From Fragum whitleyi (lineage: Eukaryota > Mollusca > Bivalvia > Cardiida > Cardiidae), in NCBI GenBank assembly GCA_948146395.1, contig OX411549.1, positions 38,549,692 through 38,613,691 of the forward strand: a stretch of DNA of 64,000 nucleotides. Reading direction: 5' to 3'. Below, piece after piece: positions 43,341 to 54,880 of the stretch. Position 1 is the stretch's first letter. Each line of letters starts with the position of its first letter. A program made the position numbers and the translations under genes. The notes beneath the pieces are model-generated. The model had not been told where the DNA came from. It worked only from the letters and a program-made list of their open reading frames with translations, and did no database searches.

Positions 43341-45125
43341 ATGGCATGCAGATCTGCATTCAACAAGTATGTTCAAAATCTCGTGGACCCAGATTCTAGT
43401 GAAAACCCTAAAAAATTCTGGACTTACATTAATAGCAAAAAGTGTGACAGCAATGGTGTAGGACCCCTGAAAGGAAGTGACGGATTAATTTACACAGATA
43501 ACAGATCTAAAGCAAATATCCTGAATCAGCAGTTTTGCTCTGTATTCAATCAAAATGAATCATCAATGGAAATGAAGGACAAAGGTCCGAGCCCATACCC
43601 GAATATGCCAGAAATCAACATAACCACAGCTGGAGTAGAGAAGCTTCTTCACAACCTTAAACCACATAAAGCAAGCGGTCCGGATGAAATACCAACTCGA
43701 CTACTAAGAGAACTAGCACAAGAAATCAGTCCGATATTTACTGTACTCTTTCAAACATCAATAAGCTCAGGCACTATACCAAATGAATGGAAAATGGCAA
43801 ATGTTGTACCAATCTTCAAGAAGGGAGAGAAAAACAAGGCTTCCAATTACAGACCAGTTTCCTTAACATCTGTAACTTGTAAAGTGCTGGAGCATATCAT
43901 TGCTAGTTCTATAATGAAGTTTCTTGACACAAACAAGATATTGACAGATGCACAACACGGGTTCAGGAAAAAACGATCATGTGAATCACAGCTAATTCTC
44001 ACGATACAAGACCTTGCAAAAAACATGGACAATAAAGAACAAACAGATGTTATCTTGCTAGACTTTTCGAAAGCCTTCGATAAGGTCCCCCACCTCAGGC
44101 TATTGTACAAGCTCCAATTCTATGGTATTCAAGGATCAACCTATCATTGGATAAAGGATTTTCTAAGTTCTAGGAGTCAACAAGTCGTCCTAGAGGGATC
44201 TACATCTACCACTTCTAAAGTCCTTTCTGGAGTACCCCAGGGAAGTGTTCTTGGACCACTACTATTTCTCCTATTCATTAACGATCTACCAGAATGTGTT
44301 TCAAGTAAATCAACTGTAAGACTTTTTGCCGATGACTGCATCTTATATAGAAAAATCCACAAAACTGGAGATGCAACGTCCCTACAGAAAGACCTTGACA
44401 AACTTCAGGAATGGGAAGCAGATTGGCTTATGGAATTTCACCCCCAAAAGTGTCAAGTGATCCATGTCACAAATAAGAAAAGAGTGATCAATCACCCATA
44501 TACAATACATGGACACACCTTGGACTCAACAGACTCAGCAAAATACTTAGGACTAACGATCCACAAATCTCTCTCATGGAAAGAGCACATGGACTCTACT
44601 ATTAAAAAAGCCAATAACACACGAGCATTCATAGCCAGGAACACCTACCAGTGCCCAAAAGCAACTAAAGATCTATGCTACAAAACTTTTATACGCCCGA
44701 TTGTCGAGTATGGAAGCGTGATTTGGGATCCAGTTACAAAAAACTATATTGACAAGCTGGAAATGGTACAAAGAAGATCAGCAAGATATGTAACTGGAAA
44801 TTACCACAGAACAATCAGTGTCACACAGTTAATGCATGACCTACAATGGCAATCACTACTGGAGAGAAGAGCCATAGCCAGGGCAACAATGGCATACCGT
44901 ATCGTACACCAATTGGTAGATATCCCACAGTCCTATCTGAAACCAACCACTACAAGAAGGGGTCATTCACAGAGATTCCATCTACCCTTCGCAAGAACAC
45001 AAGTCTACCAATCATCCTTTTTTCCGGCAAGCATACGCCTTTGGAACGTTCTACCTCAGACAGTAATAGACAGTGCTTCCCTTGACATATTCAAGTCTAG
45101 GGTGCAGGCGGCCGAACTCAACTAG
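43341..45125 (+). CDS. LINE reverse transcriptase (Jockey/CR1-like), open over 594 codons
   Basis: Continuation of the same LINE polyprotein after the frame break; the first ATG at 43341 is internal. RT boxes in order: KPHKASGPDEIP (about residue 112), NVVPIFKKGEK and NYRPVSLTS, HGFRKKRSC, the LLDFSKAFDKVPH box (about 237), GVPQGSVLGPLLFLLFINDL, and catalytic LFADDCILY (about 328). Then come YLGLTI and a thumb/C-terminal region ending in PASIRLWNVLPQTV and LDIFKSRV. These features place it in the Jockey/CR1-like non-LTR group. The RT part has no stops, so the copy is only moderately old. It would copy its own RNA at a nicked target. It lies inside the hAT-like element. Confidence 0.9.
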   Translation: MACRSAFNKYVQNLVDPDSSENPKKFWTYINSKKCDSNGVGPLKGSDGLIYTDNRSKANILNQQFCSVFNQNESSMEMKDKGPSPYPNMPEINITTAGVEKLLHNLKPHKASGPDEIPTRLLRELAQEISPIFTVLFQTSISSGTIPNEWKMANVVPIFKKGEKNKASNYRPVSLTSVTCKVLEHIIASSIMKFLDTNKILTDAQHGFRKKRSCESQLILTIQDLAKNMDNKEQTDVILLDFSKAFDKVPHLRLLYKLQFYGIQGSTYHWIKDFLSSRSQQVVLEGSTSTTSKVLSGVPQGSVLGPLLFLLFINDLPECVSSKSTVRLFADDCILYRKIHKTGDATSLQKDLDKLQEWEADWLMEFHPQKCQVIHVTNKKRVINHPYTIHGHTLDSTDSAKYLGLTIHKSLSWKEHMDSTIKKANNTRAFIARNTYQCPKATKDLCYKTFIRPIVEYGSVIWDPVTKNYIDKLEMVQRRSARYVTGNYHRTISVTQLMHDLQWQSLLERRAIARATMAYRIVHQLVDIPQSYLKPTTTRRGHSQRFHLPFARTQVYQSSFFPASIRLWNVLPQTVIDSASLDIFKSRVQAAELN

Positions 45126-45307
45126 CATTGTACCACACAGTTTTTAAATGCACTGTAAATAGAAAATTTTATAAGTTCTGATTATGGAATCTTTTAATCA
45201 GCACCAGAAGTTCTCGTTTCCGCACATGTACATAGCATGGTACGATGATACGCCAGAGTGCGGCCTGTACCGTTACGGAAGAAGAAGAAGAAGAAGAAGA
45301 AGAAGAA

Positions 45308-47419
45308 CACAGTAAGTGTTTGAGGTTTTAGTGCTCACAATAATTTGTTGAATTTTAGTGACTTAAAAAATCAGCATACCCCAACCCGTGAATAATGCCT
45401 AACTTTATTTGTGATAAATCTTAGAATAACTCTTTTAGCATAAACTGACTGTTTCATGGTTTATATTTGTCCTTTTCAATGCATTGAGAAAATCTGAATC
45501 CATTTTTTCTTTTTTTTAGTTTTTTGACTGTTGATTTTCACTTTGAGACAGCCCCCGTGACACCATTTACATTCGCAGTAATTATCCGCTACTACCCAAA
45601 TTGGGAGAAGTTTTCATCAGGCAATAATTTAGTTAATATTTGAAAAATTTCTCTCCAGTTGTCTTGATATATTGGGAAATATGTTTATCTACAAAATGAT
45701 ATCAAGAACTTGTTGATTGGCTTTGATTAACATGAACATTTGAAGTCCGAGCGCCTGCCATTGCATTTACTATTGACCCGAAAAATTAAGCTTCCGGTTG
45801 CCTCGTTTTGGTTACAGCAAATTGAAAGTACAAAAACAAATGTAAAGGAATTAAAATTTGGCTAAGAAATCCCTCGAATATCATATTGTGTCATGGTAAA
45901 ATTATTTTCGTTGAAATATTCTGTTAAAACGAATAGAGATCGATTTAAAAACAACCTATCCGCTATACCCCTAAATCCGTTACTGCCTAAACAACTGTAT
46001 GAGTGGTTGGCGTTTCCAACCATTTTTACATACACAAAGAGCAAAAAATCCAATTTTCATGTAGTAAAATTATACATTTGTAATGATTTATTCCAAGTGA
46101 TGAAGGTGTCAAAATGTAGATAAATCACCCCTTCTTCTGGTTATGCAGTTGTCATCATGTGACAATGTCTTTGAAACGAATAATTTGTGTCGAAATGTAA
46201 CCACCCGGAGGGTCAAACGAATCCAAATGATTCGTAGTTGAGCAACCAAAGTATCGGAAATGGGACACGAATAAAGCTGTATTTACGGCATTTTTGGCCA
46301 CACAGCAATGAAATATGTTAGATTGAAATTCAATGCTGATTTTTTTTTATTTTTTTTATCTTAGTAACGATATTCATCCCGTCTCTGAACATCCAAACAA
46401 AGATTTAAGTTTTGTATTTATCCTTAATGGTCTTAACAACATAAATCCAGTCATTTTAACCTAGGAATATTGAGAATCGTCCAAAGCTATCTAAATATTT
46501 AATCCAAATTGATAAAAATGAAAACACACACACGTTTAGAAATTAAGGTCATGTTAGATAATAAGCGAACGTTGCAAATCCAAGATATTCGGATGAAACG
46601 GCTTTTCGGACACATACTGTTAGGTAAAAAAAACCCTAACAGAGAGTTTACATTATGAGACATGAAAAACATTATCGGCACTCATCACACAAACATGTGT
46701 CATACAGATTGTCATTCCTAACCCAATGATCTATACTACACGGCGAATCTCTTTGATCTGACCATAACCGGATGCGCCAATCAATATTGTCAATGTCATA
46801 AAACAGTAGCCGCTTATCCCACACACGTGCACGGGTCATTAAGATCGCCCTTACTTACGCAACGTTTTATACCACATTCCTAATTTTCTTTGATCTGCAT
46901 CAATCGAGCCATGTCATTTGCCACTGATTGGTTGCTTTCAGTATGACACAACTAGTCTTTGAGCCCGATGTGTGAAAGCTTGGTTTACACATCAAATATT
47001 ATGCTTAATCAGACATGGAAATAACATGGTGTCATATAAAAAGTCAAAATATTCCACATGCTTCAAAACATTGCAACTATAGAATTGCAACATTTGACGG
47101 ATTACAATCCTCCGAAGGCCATCTCGTTGATATTATAGAACTATTACAGTCACTCAAACACATACTTTTTGTAATCTTTGTAATAGCAGAAGTGAAGAAT
47201 TTCAACCAATCAAATTATTGACGGATCCTGAGGGGGATTGCAGTGAGGGGTCGAAGATGTGTCATTAAATTATCAAAGAGAAATTCAATTTAAACTGGGC
47301 ACTTATAGGAAAAGGCACCATCTATATTTTAAGTTCCAAATCTCTTTACAGAAATCCTGTATCCACCACTGCAAATGATAAAAATGTTTTCGAAATGATA
47401 AAATCAAATTCATTTATAA
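45308..47419. other. Interior of the hAT-like element, no gene seen
   Basis: No supported gene. CCTATCCGCTATACCCC and CCGTTACTGCCTAAACAACTG near 45955-46000 are the inverted counterparts of words at 38567-38600. A CATTCATT-type array begins just after 47420. Confidence 0.4.
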
Positions 47420-47424
47420 CTTAA

Positions 47425-47586
47425 TATATTCATTCATTCATTCATTCATTCATTCGTTCGTTCATTCATTCATTCATTCATTCATTCATTCATTCATTCA
47501 TCCCTCCCTCCCTCCCTCCCTCCCTCCCTCCCTCCCTCCCTCCCTCCCTCTATCCGTCAAACCATTCCTCCGTCCATCCGTCCGTC
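47425..47586. repeat. Tetranucleotide arrays upstream of the SINE
   Basis: (CATT)n with a few CGTT units, then (CCCT)n of about 12 units, then CCGT/CCAT units running directly into the tRNA-like head. Confidence 0.9.
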
Positions 47587-47589
47587 GCC

Positions 47590-47861
47590 GCCGTCATAGC
47601 GCAGTTGGTAACGCGTCGGACTGTCAATTTAGAGGTCCCGGGTTCGATCCCCGATGGCGGCACTCATTCTTTCCGACTATTTGTCTCTCACCAATGGGTT
47701 GATAAATCGTAGACCTATGCGTGATAGCAGCTGGAGGCTAGGAAAGAATGTGATGGTTGTACTGGTAAGAGAAATACCAGAAATCCATTGTTAGGTGCTC
47801 CAGCCGCCAGGATATAACTTGACTTGAAAGCGGCGTTAAACTCCATGCAATCAATCAATCC
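47590..47861 (+). mobile_element. tRNA-derived SINE, near full length
   Basis: The head (47590-47660) keeps a Pol III A box (TAGCGCAGTTGG) and B box (GGTTCGATCCC) and a pairable acceptor (GCCGTC with GATGGC). The anticodon arm does not fold well. The body contains CTCATTCTTTCCGACTATTT, GAAATACCAGAAATCCATTG, CCAGCCGCCAGGATATAACT and AAGCGGCGTTAAACTCC. The end is an (AATC)n tail. Transcribed by Pol III if active, and copied by a LINE enzyme. Confidence 0.85.
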
Positions 47862-48005
47862 ACCGTCCTTCCATACATCAATTCATCCGTCCTTCTATCC
47901 GTCCATCCGTCCGTCCTTCCGTCCATTCGTTTGTTTGTAATTTTGTTCGTTAGTTTGTTCGTCCATCCGTCTGTTTGTCCGTCTGTCCGTCCGCCTGTCT
48001 TACTA
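47862..48005. repeat. CCGT/CCAT/TTGT array extending the SINE tail
   Basis: Irregular tetranucleotides (CCGTCCTT, CCATCCGT, TTTGTTTG) follow the (AATC)n tail for about 140 bp, the same situation as at 26579-26894. Confidence 0.8.
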
Positions 48006-50269
48006 TCCGACTTTGAATTCATACGTCAGTCGGTCATGGAACATTCTTAGTACCATAAATAATCTTCAGTTTAAACACTTTGTATTTAAACAGGTCAATT
48101 AGCCCAAATCGAATACCTTTTCACTGTTTTCAACAAGGTGAAAGGGTTTGTCTAACAAATAATCGATAATGACACCACTTGTCATTCAAGAATCAATATT
48201 CCCTAATTAGGGAATGTCATTAGGCATCTAAGGAAAATTGTAACATGCCGAAATATTTTGTTATAGTGTTACAGATATTGTTTGGATATATAATGGCTAA
48301 ATTTTGAGTGATTGGAAAAGACTATCAATGCCGCCGATTTACCGAACGATTTTGTTCGCATAAACAAACAAAACATAAACCCTTTTTTATATAATAATAA
48401 GATATTAAAGAAAAAAAAAATAATCAGGATTTAATAAAATCAAGATAAATCAGCGGTAAAAATGATAAATATTTGCAAAAAATCAACCAAATCAATGTTA
48501 TTCCTTTTTGATAGTGGTGTTTTCAAAGCATGGTTATTAATTCTAAATTCGTGTTATTTTCTTTATAAACATGTTTTCTGAGAAGTTCGAATGATTAACT
48601 TTTCAAAAATGTATTGTTTTGATACCTTTTTCCTCAAGTAAAGCGAAAAAAGTGATTTAGATTGGGCAATATTTACATAAATTAAATAGAGCGAGGCGAT
48701 TCAACGCCAACCATTTTTATTGGCTAGTGGGCTATGACGTCATACCGAAGTTCCCTATATAAGAAAATATATTGATAAATTAATTTTGTATGTGAAACTT
48801 GCAAAATTCACTCGTCCTGCTTATATAGACAAAGAAGGAAAAAATCATGCAGGACGAGTGGACAGTAGAATTTTCAAGCCCTGAATCATGATTACATCTC
48901 GATTACATTATGATTACAATTGTTGTATTTGCAAGTAGCAAGCTTTGGAAAAAAATATTTTCAATGAAAGTCATACTTGGCAAATTTTTATTTATTCTAA
49001 AAAAATGGTCCTATAGTTAAGTATTGAATACAAATATGTCAAATGAAAACACTTTCTAAGTAATTGGTTTGACTAAATAAACTTGAATTGAGATAATGTA
49101 ATGGGAAAGATAATTAAGGAGTTAAATTTTCATTTGGCTTTATAGGAATTTTCTATTATCGTCTAATACCCAAGTGTTTTTATTTTTGTCGTTGTTGTTG
49201 TTGTTTTCCCTTGTCTAGAACATTCTGCTTTCTTGTTTTAAGTATTGAAAATTCAAACTAGTCAAAATGTCTAATGAATATGAAATGTTAAAATGATAAT
49301 GTTAAGGTGTTGAGAAATTAAAAGTAGTGTCAGTCTCATCTAAGATAATCTATAGCCTCTAGCACTTATTAAACAATTACCTGTTAATAACCCTTTACTA
49401 GTATTTGACAGTCAATAATAGTTATATTTTGATATTCATGTATATATTAGCAAAACAACTTATCTTCTTTCCTTATAATAATTATCATTTGTCTGATATT
49501 TTTTTCTCAAATCCAAATAACATGACAAAAGTTCTACAGAAATGAATATATATTTTAAGATTGTACCATTACAGTACCATGCAGGAATCTTGATTTTGGT
49601 TCATTAGGGTAAATTTTAAAGTCCATTGGGAAAAATTCAATAAAGTACTGCAAAACATGCGATATTTTTTACACTATCTTTTGAAGTGTTCCAATAGGGT
49701 TTAATGAGCCTAAAAGACATCTGACATATCCATAATGTTTTACAGTTTGACCTGCCGTTTCCATGAATTGAAAAAAAAAAATTAAAAATTGTTGACTCTG
49801 TTTAAGGCCTTTACTTTTGTTTTTATCACAAAGGTAATCATACTGAATAATTTTTAACAAAAACTCATATTTTGGAAATTTTAAACGTAAACAAATACTA
49901 AGAAATATCAGAGAAAATGTAAAATTGGGAAAATTCTGGCAAGAAACAGTTTCTAAATTTTATCTTTTTTTGTTGCATAAAATATTAAAAAATACAAACA
50001 AGAGCATTTATAAATGTCAACCTAGGCTATATGCGCTCAGTGCTTTCCATAGCAGTGGAGGTAAATGTAAGAGGATATTAAAGCTTCAGGTACATGTATA
50101 TCTAAATTCATATAGAACACCAAGGTAAATTTTACAGACCTAAGAGAAGAATTGGCATGAATTATTTATTGTTCATCCTTCCTCATTTTGTTACTTGTAT
50201 ATGAACCTAACATGAATGAATAAACCCCCCAAAAGACAAAAATGTTTATGAGTAAGGTTGAAATTAAAA
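48006..50269. other. Right interior of the hAT-like element, no gene seen
   Basis: AT-rich. An inverted pair, GCAAAATTCACTCGTCCTGC (48799) and GCAGGACGAGTGGACAGTAG (48850), frames about 40 bp; GATTAC words follow at 48885-48920. A frame open across 49847-50128 has no in-frame ATG. Its GGAG|GTAAAT donor at 50060/50061 happens to be in the phase needed for a DHRSX first exon, but the evidence is too weak to call. Confidence 0.4.
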
Positions 50270-50425
50270 TGTAATCACATGTAATCAGATGTAATCATGA
50301 TTACATTATAAAAGTAATTGAAATTGATTACAATGAAAAACTGTGTAATCATAATGTAATCAGTATTCATAGAATATGTAAGTAATTGTAATTGTAATCG
50401 ATTACATTGGCATGTAATCGACCCC
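50270..50425. repeat. Right subterminal GTAATC cluster
   Basis: A dozen or so GTAATC/GATTAC words, including AATCGATTACATTGGCATGTAATCG. It mirrors the left subterminal cluster. Confidence 0.65.
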
Positions 50426-50432
50426 AGGTCTG

Positions 50433-50440
50433 GGACAGTT
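50433..50440 (+). repeat. Right 8-bp target site duplication, GGACAGTT
   Basis: Matches 38232-38239 in all eight bases. Confidence 0.75.
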
Positions 50441-51352
50441 TCTGATAATGTGTTGCATTCATTAAGTTCTGATAGAATACTTTACCTATTACACAAAAGC
50501 TCTTGTTTAAATCGACTTATAGATCATCATTTAGACTTAATTTTGCGGAATGTTTCAAGACTGACCAATGAATCTTCTTTACCCTGTGAGCAATATTTTT
50601 TCTGGCCTGTGCAATTTCTATGCATGTAAAAAGGATAGAATGAATGTAATAATACAAGAGGTAAACCAGGGGTGTGGAATTCCCAGACCCTTCTTGTCCA
50701 ACACAGGCTTTTCCACTTGCAGGCCATTGCATTTTTCTAGGCTACATGTCTGTGGACAAGTAAACTTTAGCAAATCTTGATACAGTACTAAAAAGATCTA
50801 GGAAAAAAGTCATCCTATTGTTTGTTTGTTTCATATAGGAGAAAATATTGTCTGGGTAACAGCGTTTTCATCACTAAAAACATTGTTTATCTCACCAATT
50901 ATCAATTCATTTTTTGTGGGTATGTTCATTTTGATCCTGGACAAGTAGGAAATTTATTGTCCATGGACAAGGGGAGAAAAGTTGTATTTCCACACCCCTG
51001 GGTAAACAGTACACCATTCAGACAAGACTTTAGAATCTATACACCCCAAGTTAAAAGCCCTAAAGTTGAAATAGCTCCACTTATACTAATTTGTCCCATT
51101 TTTGGCAAGAGTTGAGTACAGGGTAAGATTGGACTTACATGATTAGAAGTATGTCAACATCAAGTGGCAGGGAAATGGTCTACAGATTCTAAAGATTCTC
51201 CCGAGATGGTAACTGCAGGAGGGTTATAATTACTGGAAAAAACCCTCTTGAAAGTGAGCAAAATTGCAAATTTTGATTTATTTTTTTTACATTTTAGATT
51301 TGAAGATTCTAGCTCTGTCTTGATGTGACCATATTTTTTTTCTCATTTTCAG
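50441..51352 (+). other. Probable first intron or upstream region of the SDR gene
   Basis: The end (TTTTTTTTCTCATTTTCAG) is a strong splice acceptor. No first exon was recognised: an exon ending one base into a codon, encoding about 30 N-terminal residues, is required. Confidence 0.5.
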
Positions 51353-51460
51353 GTTTACCACTACAGGTTGGCAAAGTAGCCATTGTTACTGGAGGAGCCT
51401 GTGGAATAGGATTTCATATTTCTAAAGGTCTTGTGGCTAAAAATGTTCATGTATTCATTG
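51353..51460 (+). CDS. DHRSX: DHRSX-like SDR gene, coding exon 2
   Basis: Enters with two bases of a split codon (phase 1) after TTTTCAG and leaves at GTGAGT, also phase 1. It encodes KVAIVTGGACGIGFHISKGL, the first Rossmann strand and the glycine-rich TGxxxGIG loop that binds the dinucleotide cofactor. The next strand, VHVFIG, runs into the following exon. The six exons 51353-61640 give about 300 residues; vertebrate DHRSX is about 330, so roughly the first 30 (a membrane-proximal N-terminus) are in an exon not found. Human DHRSX has been linked to polyprenol-to-dolichol conversion; the same role here is inference from similarity. Confidence 0.85.
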
Positions 51461-52704
51461 GTGAGTAGAAATCATAATTTATCAGAAAACATGCATACAT
51501 TTGGCATTTGTATAACCATTTTCTATATAGTCCCTGTACTTTATGTCAAACTTGATAAAATAATGTGGAAAAAGAAAATATTTGCTTGTAATTGGTAGAA
51601 GATATTGTGGGAAAAGGAGATATCCCTTATTGAAATTGCAGCTACTTTTCATTGGCATCAGCAAGTGGAATCTCTTTCAATTTTGACAAGTGTAAAATTA
51701 AGAAAACTGTGAAAAGAAATTTTTAAGTAAGAAGTCTAGATATGAGTATATGACATAATCTAAATATTCATATCCCTCTGTGATGATGGATCAGGGGCAT
51801 ATTATATTTGTCCTATATGTTTGTCTGTATGTCCCAAATTGACTTTTACTTTGGTCATAACTTTTGATTGGTGAGTGAGTGTAGAGACTTCATATTTCAC
51901 ATGTGTATTGCTTGTGACAAGACCTGTCTGTTGGTTCCACTTTCAAGGTCATCAGTAAAGGTCAATGTCAAATCTGAGATGGTCCATAACTTTTTATTGA
52001 AAAAGGATATTCCATATTCATGTATCAAACCACTGTAAATGAATAATTGCAATTGTGGGGGCATTGGTGTTAAACAAACACATCTTGTTTTCTTATTGGT
52101 AAACTATGGTGCAGGTTCTCATCTATTGTAAATGTATTGTCAAAAAGATTTCGATGAGTACCTTCAAGAATAGGTTGATCCTGTATGAATCTTATTAATA
52201 AAGCAGTACATATACATTAATATAATACATACTTAGTGTTTTATATGAGAAAAAATATCTAACAAGGTTGGGAGAATTGTTCATTGTCGAGGCTCTGCCA
52301 AGACAATTATCAATTCTCACAGCTGAGTTTGATATTTTTTTCATACAATACATTAAGTTTGCATTATATTTATCTTATAACCTCTATTTGTCTTTTTTTC
52401 GTCGATGTTTTTAACTGAAATGCAAGTTTCTTAAAATAACCGCATTATATCATTGTTCTAAAAATAACTATGTGATATCATAAAAAAATATCATACAGGA
52501 TGTTATCACACAGATATTTGTATAGTTATAAGATAAAAATAAATTTTAATTAATTCCTCTGTCTAGAACTTTCTCTTAAAATTACATTTGTATTTGTAGT
52601 TAGTGAAAACAATTGTGGAATACTGAATAATATTTATTTCATTGTACCAGTTAAAAGAGATTTAGGTATGGCGTTTTCTTGATCCAACTCCCTTTTATTC
52701 ACAG
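51461..52704 (+). other. Intron of the DHRSX-like gene
   Basis: Contains a diverged piece of hairpin-bounded element body near 51845-52000 (GACTTTTACTTTGGTCATAA, TTGGTTCCACTTTCAAGG) and otherwise AT-rich DNA. Confidence 0.6.
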
Positions 52705-52773
52705 GCTGTAAGACTTCACAAGAGGGTAAAGATGCTATAAGTGCAATAAGAGAAGAATTTCCTAACGCTAAAG
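52705..52773 (+). CDS. DHRSX: DHRSX-like SDR gene, coding exon 3
   Basis: 69 bp between TTATTCACAG and GTAGGT, phase 1 to phase 1. It encodes CKTSQEGKDAISAIREEF, the helix after the second strand. Short but with matching phase on both sides and a pyrimidine-rich acceptor. Confidence 0.8.
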
Positions 52774-53165
52774 GTAGGTTTGTTGTTAATGGCCAGATAA
52801 GTTAGAGGATGTGCTTCTATAAGTATCAACTATTTTCCATAATTTTAAAGTGAGAATAAAGTAATAAAAAATTTAGTAATAGCCAAATTGCCAGGGGGTA
52901 TGGCTAAAAGGGAAAAATGATTTGATTTATAAGGAAAGTGAAGAAGCAATGACAAGATTTGCAGTAAATCTGGCTTGAGGGACCACTTCTATTTAGAGAC
53001 AACTTTCTTAAATGGACTATAATAAAGAGTCCTTATCTGAATAGAGATATCTCTGAAGATTGGGGACATTGACACGCTTAAATTCATGATAACTGAGTCA
53101 TATCTTGGTTTAGCTCATTGTAATTAACTCAAATTAACAATGCTAGTGAGGTCAAACAACCAAGA

Positions 53166-53604
53166 ACAGTTAGTTACATAGTGAAATTGACATTTATCTC
53201 AATCAAGACCATTTTAAATCACTCACTCAGTGCTCCATTCATTCATTCCAAACACTCACTCAAACCATTCAAAAACTCTCCAAAATCAATAAAAAGATAA
53301 GATCAACAACTAAATGTAAAAAAAATATAGCTAGAAAAATTCCAGAATTCCCTGAAATAATTAAAATTATAAGCCTCTGATAGGTTATTGGAGAAATAGA
53401 AAGCTATTTTTAGAACTTGTATGAATATTTTATCAAAGGAAGGTAATAAATATAGCTAATTTTGTTCATCTTGAACAAAATTAGCTATTTTGGATTACCT
53501 TCCTTGAAGTTCACTAAAAACTTGCTCCCCACGCTCATTCAATTTTATTCCAAGGTCATTCCTAATTCTTTCATCTTGTCAATTTCACATTGTTCTTAAC
53601 TGTA
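53166..53604 (+). repeat. Tc1/mariner-like MITE, copy 16, within an intron
   Basis: From AACAGTTAGTTACATAGTGAA to ATTTCACATTGTTCTTAACTGTA. The central palindrome GCTAATTTTGTTCATCTTGAACAAAATTAGC is perfect. Lies in the intron between coding exons 3 and 4. Confidence 0.85.
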
Positions 53605-53878
53605 AATGTATTTCAATGAGAATTTTGTAATAGCTACACATATCAAGAGGTCAAGGTGTGAAATTAAATATAAAGGCACTAACAAAGGTTTTGCATTGAC
53701 CCTGATATGTATATCTAATCAAAATTATTTGTCTTATTTGTTACACAAAAAGTGTATTAACCGACCATTAGCTTATTTAGTGACCACTTTTAAGGGGTCC
53801 CTGGGTTATTGGTCAGTTCAAGCTTTATTTCACCTTGGCCCTAGTAAGCTTTTAAAGTTTTTTATAAACACTGATATT

Positions 53879-54112
53879 TTAACCTTTATCATGCTAAACT
53901 CAGAATATTCCTGCTTTGGCAGGAGGTATAGAAAAAGAGCAGCCTCTACATATTTGCAGTCTGATCTTAGTCTACACCACCTGTGTTTCCTTTTGAAACC
54001 TGCAAATTTTGAAAATTGTATATACTGACCAAAAATTAGTGCATCCACTGCTTTCAGCATTTTATTTTAATTCATCAACTTCTGCCAAGTTTTTATTCAG
54101 CATGACAAGGGG
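53879..54112 (-). repeat. MITE with CATGCTGA ends, copy 2
   Basis: TTTATCATGCTAAACTCAGAA at the left and TTTTTATTCAGCATGACAAGG at the right; inverted relative to 11724-11962. Holds GCAGTCTGATCTTAGTC. Confidence 0.7.
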
Positions 54113-54385
54113 TGTCTCATAAGCTGTAACCTTTTTAAGAGAGAAAACAGAGTGGCAATGACTCATCGATTAATACAGTATTTGATTATATTTGTATTGC
54201 GTTTAATGCTGCTTTCTAAAAAAACTGCAGTTATATTGTGATCAATTTAACTCTCAACAATAATTTTCTGACCTTCAAGTGTCTGAAATTTTAAATACAG
54301 TTATGTATCATCTGCCAGAATAATTGCCACCTCTGATATATCAAAAAGTTTCATATCCCAGTTTGGTTGCTCTTTTCCTTTACAG

Positions 54386-54487
54386 TTGACTTTATTTTAC
54401 TGGACCTCAAATCGCTACAATCAGTGAAGGACTTTGCGGAGGAGTTTCTGTCCAAAAACCTTGGACTTCATATCTTAATAAACAATG
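54386..54487 (+). CDS. DHRSX: DHRSX-like SDR gene, coding exon 4
   Basis: 102 bp after CCTTTACAG, ending at GTATGT. It encodes VDFILLDLKSLQSVKDFAEE and LGLHILINN. DL is the adenine-ring contact typical of the family, and INN forms the first part of the NNAG motif, completed by the next exon. The open frame runs on into the intron, but the donor and the motif continuity fix the exon end. Confidence 0.85.
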
Positions 54488-54880
54488 GTATGTATAGTCT
54501 TGTGATACATTTAGAAGCAAAACAAAATAGGTGTTTTTTTGTCAAATCATTTCATACTTTTGTGGCTGAACAATTAATTGAAGTCTTTTGTTTTTCTTTA
54601 TCTTGATTAAGGACATTGTCTTTTTTTAAACGTTGCTTGAGCGACCATGTCTATTAAGCAATCAACTTTCAAATGCAATCGTTCTAAAAAACTCCTACCT
54701 TGATTCAAATAATTTACAAAGTAGAAGTTATTAGTCTAAAAATTATCATGAACTTATTAATCCTATTATCTTAAAAAATGAGTTTATATAACTAACGTGT
54801 ATTAAAAAATCAGAAAAAGTTTACATGTTTATTCAAATTATGTTTCTTATTTGTAAACAGAATGTATATTAATTGACCAT

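Larger units (their letters stand above)
42443..45307 (+). mobile_element. 5'-truncated LINE with (GAA)n tail
   Basis: Endonuclease and RT domains, a 3' region of about 150 bp after the stop at 45125, and a terminal (GAA)9-10 microsatellite (45278-45307). Microsatellite tails instead of poly(A) occur in several CR1/L2-like clades. Target duplication was not identified because the 5' edge is unclear. Confidence 0.85.
38240..50432. mobile_element. Large (12.2 kb) hAT-like element with nested insertions
   Basis: Left end CAGACATGGGGTAATCG; right end, inverted, CAGACCTGGGGTCGATTACA. A perfect 8-bp repeat, GGACAGTT, lies just outside both ends. CAG...CTG termini plus 8-bp duplications are the hAT pattern. 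Both subterminal zones are full of GTAATC/GATTAC words (38251-38365; 50270-50420). Other left-hand words recur inverted, in mirror order, at the right: the GGGCTTGAAAATTC region (38488) with GAATTTTCAAGCCC (48870), and AGGCAGTAGCGG (38580) with CCGTTACTGCCT (45978). A 165-bp-repeat element, a LINE and a SINE with its arrays are nested inside, and I saw no transposase. The whole could instead be a composite of two hAT insertions. Confidence 0.65.

Noticed and set aside
43847..44401. Minus-strand frames opposite the LINE RT
   Set aside because: Shadows of the RT reading frame.
47587..47662. A free-standing tRNA gene
   Set aside because: A and B boxes are good but the anticodon arm does not pair, and the sequence continues into a repeated SINE body also found at 26305.
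49847..50060. Possible DHRSX first exon with a phase-1 donor at 50061
   Set aside because: No in-frame ATG, and the segment lies inside the hAT-like element; phase agreement alone is too weak.
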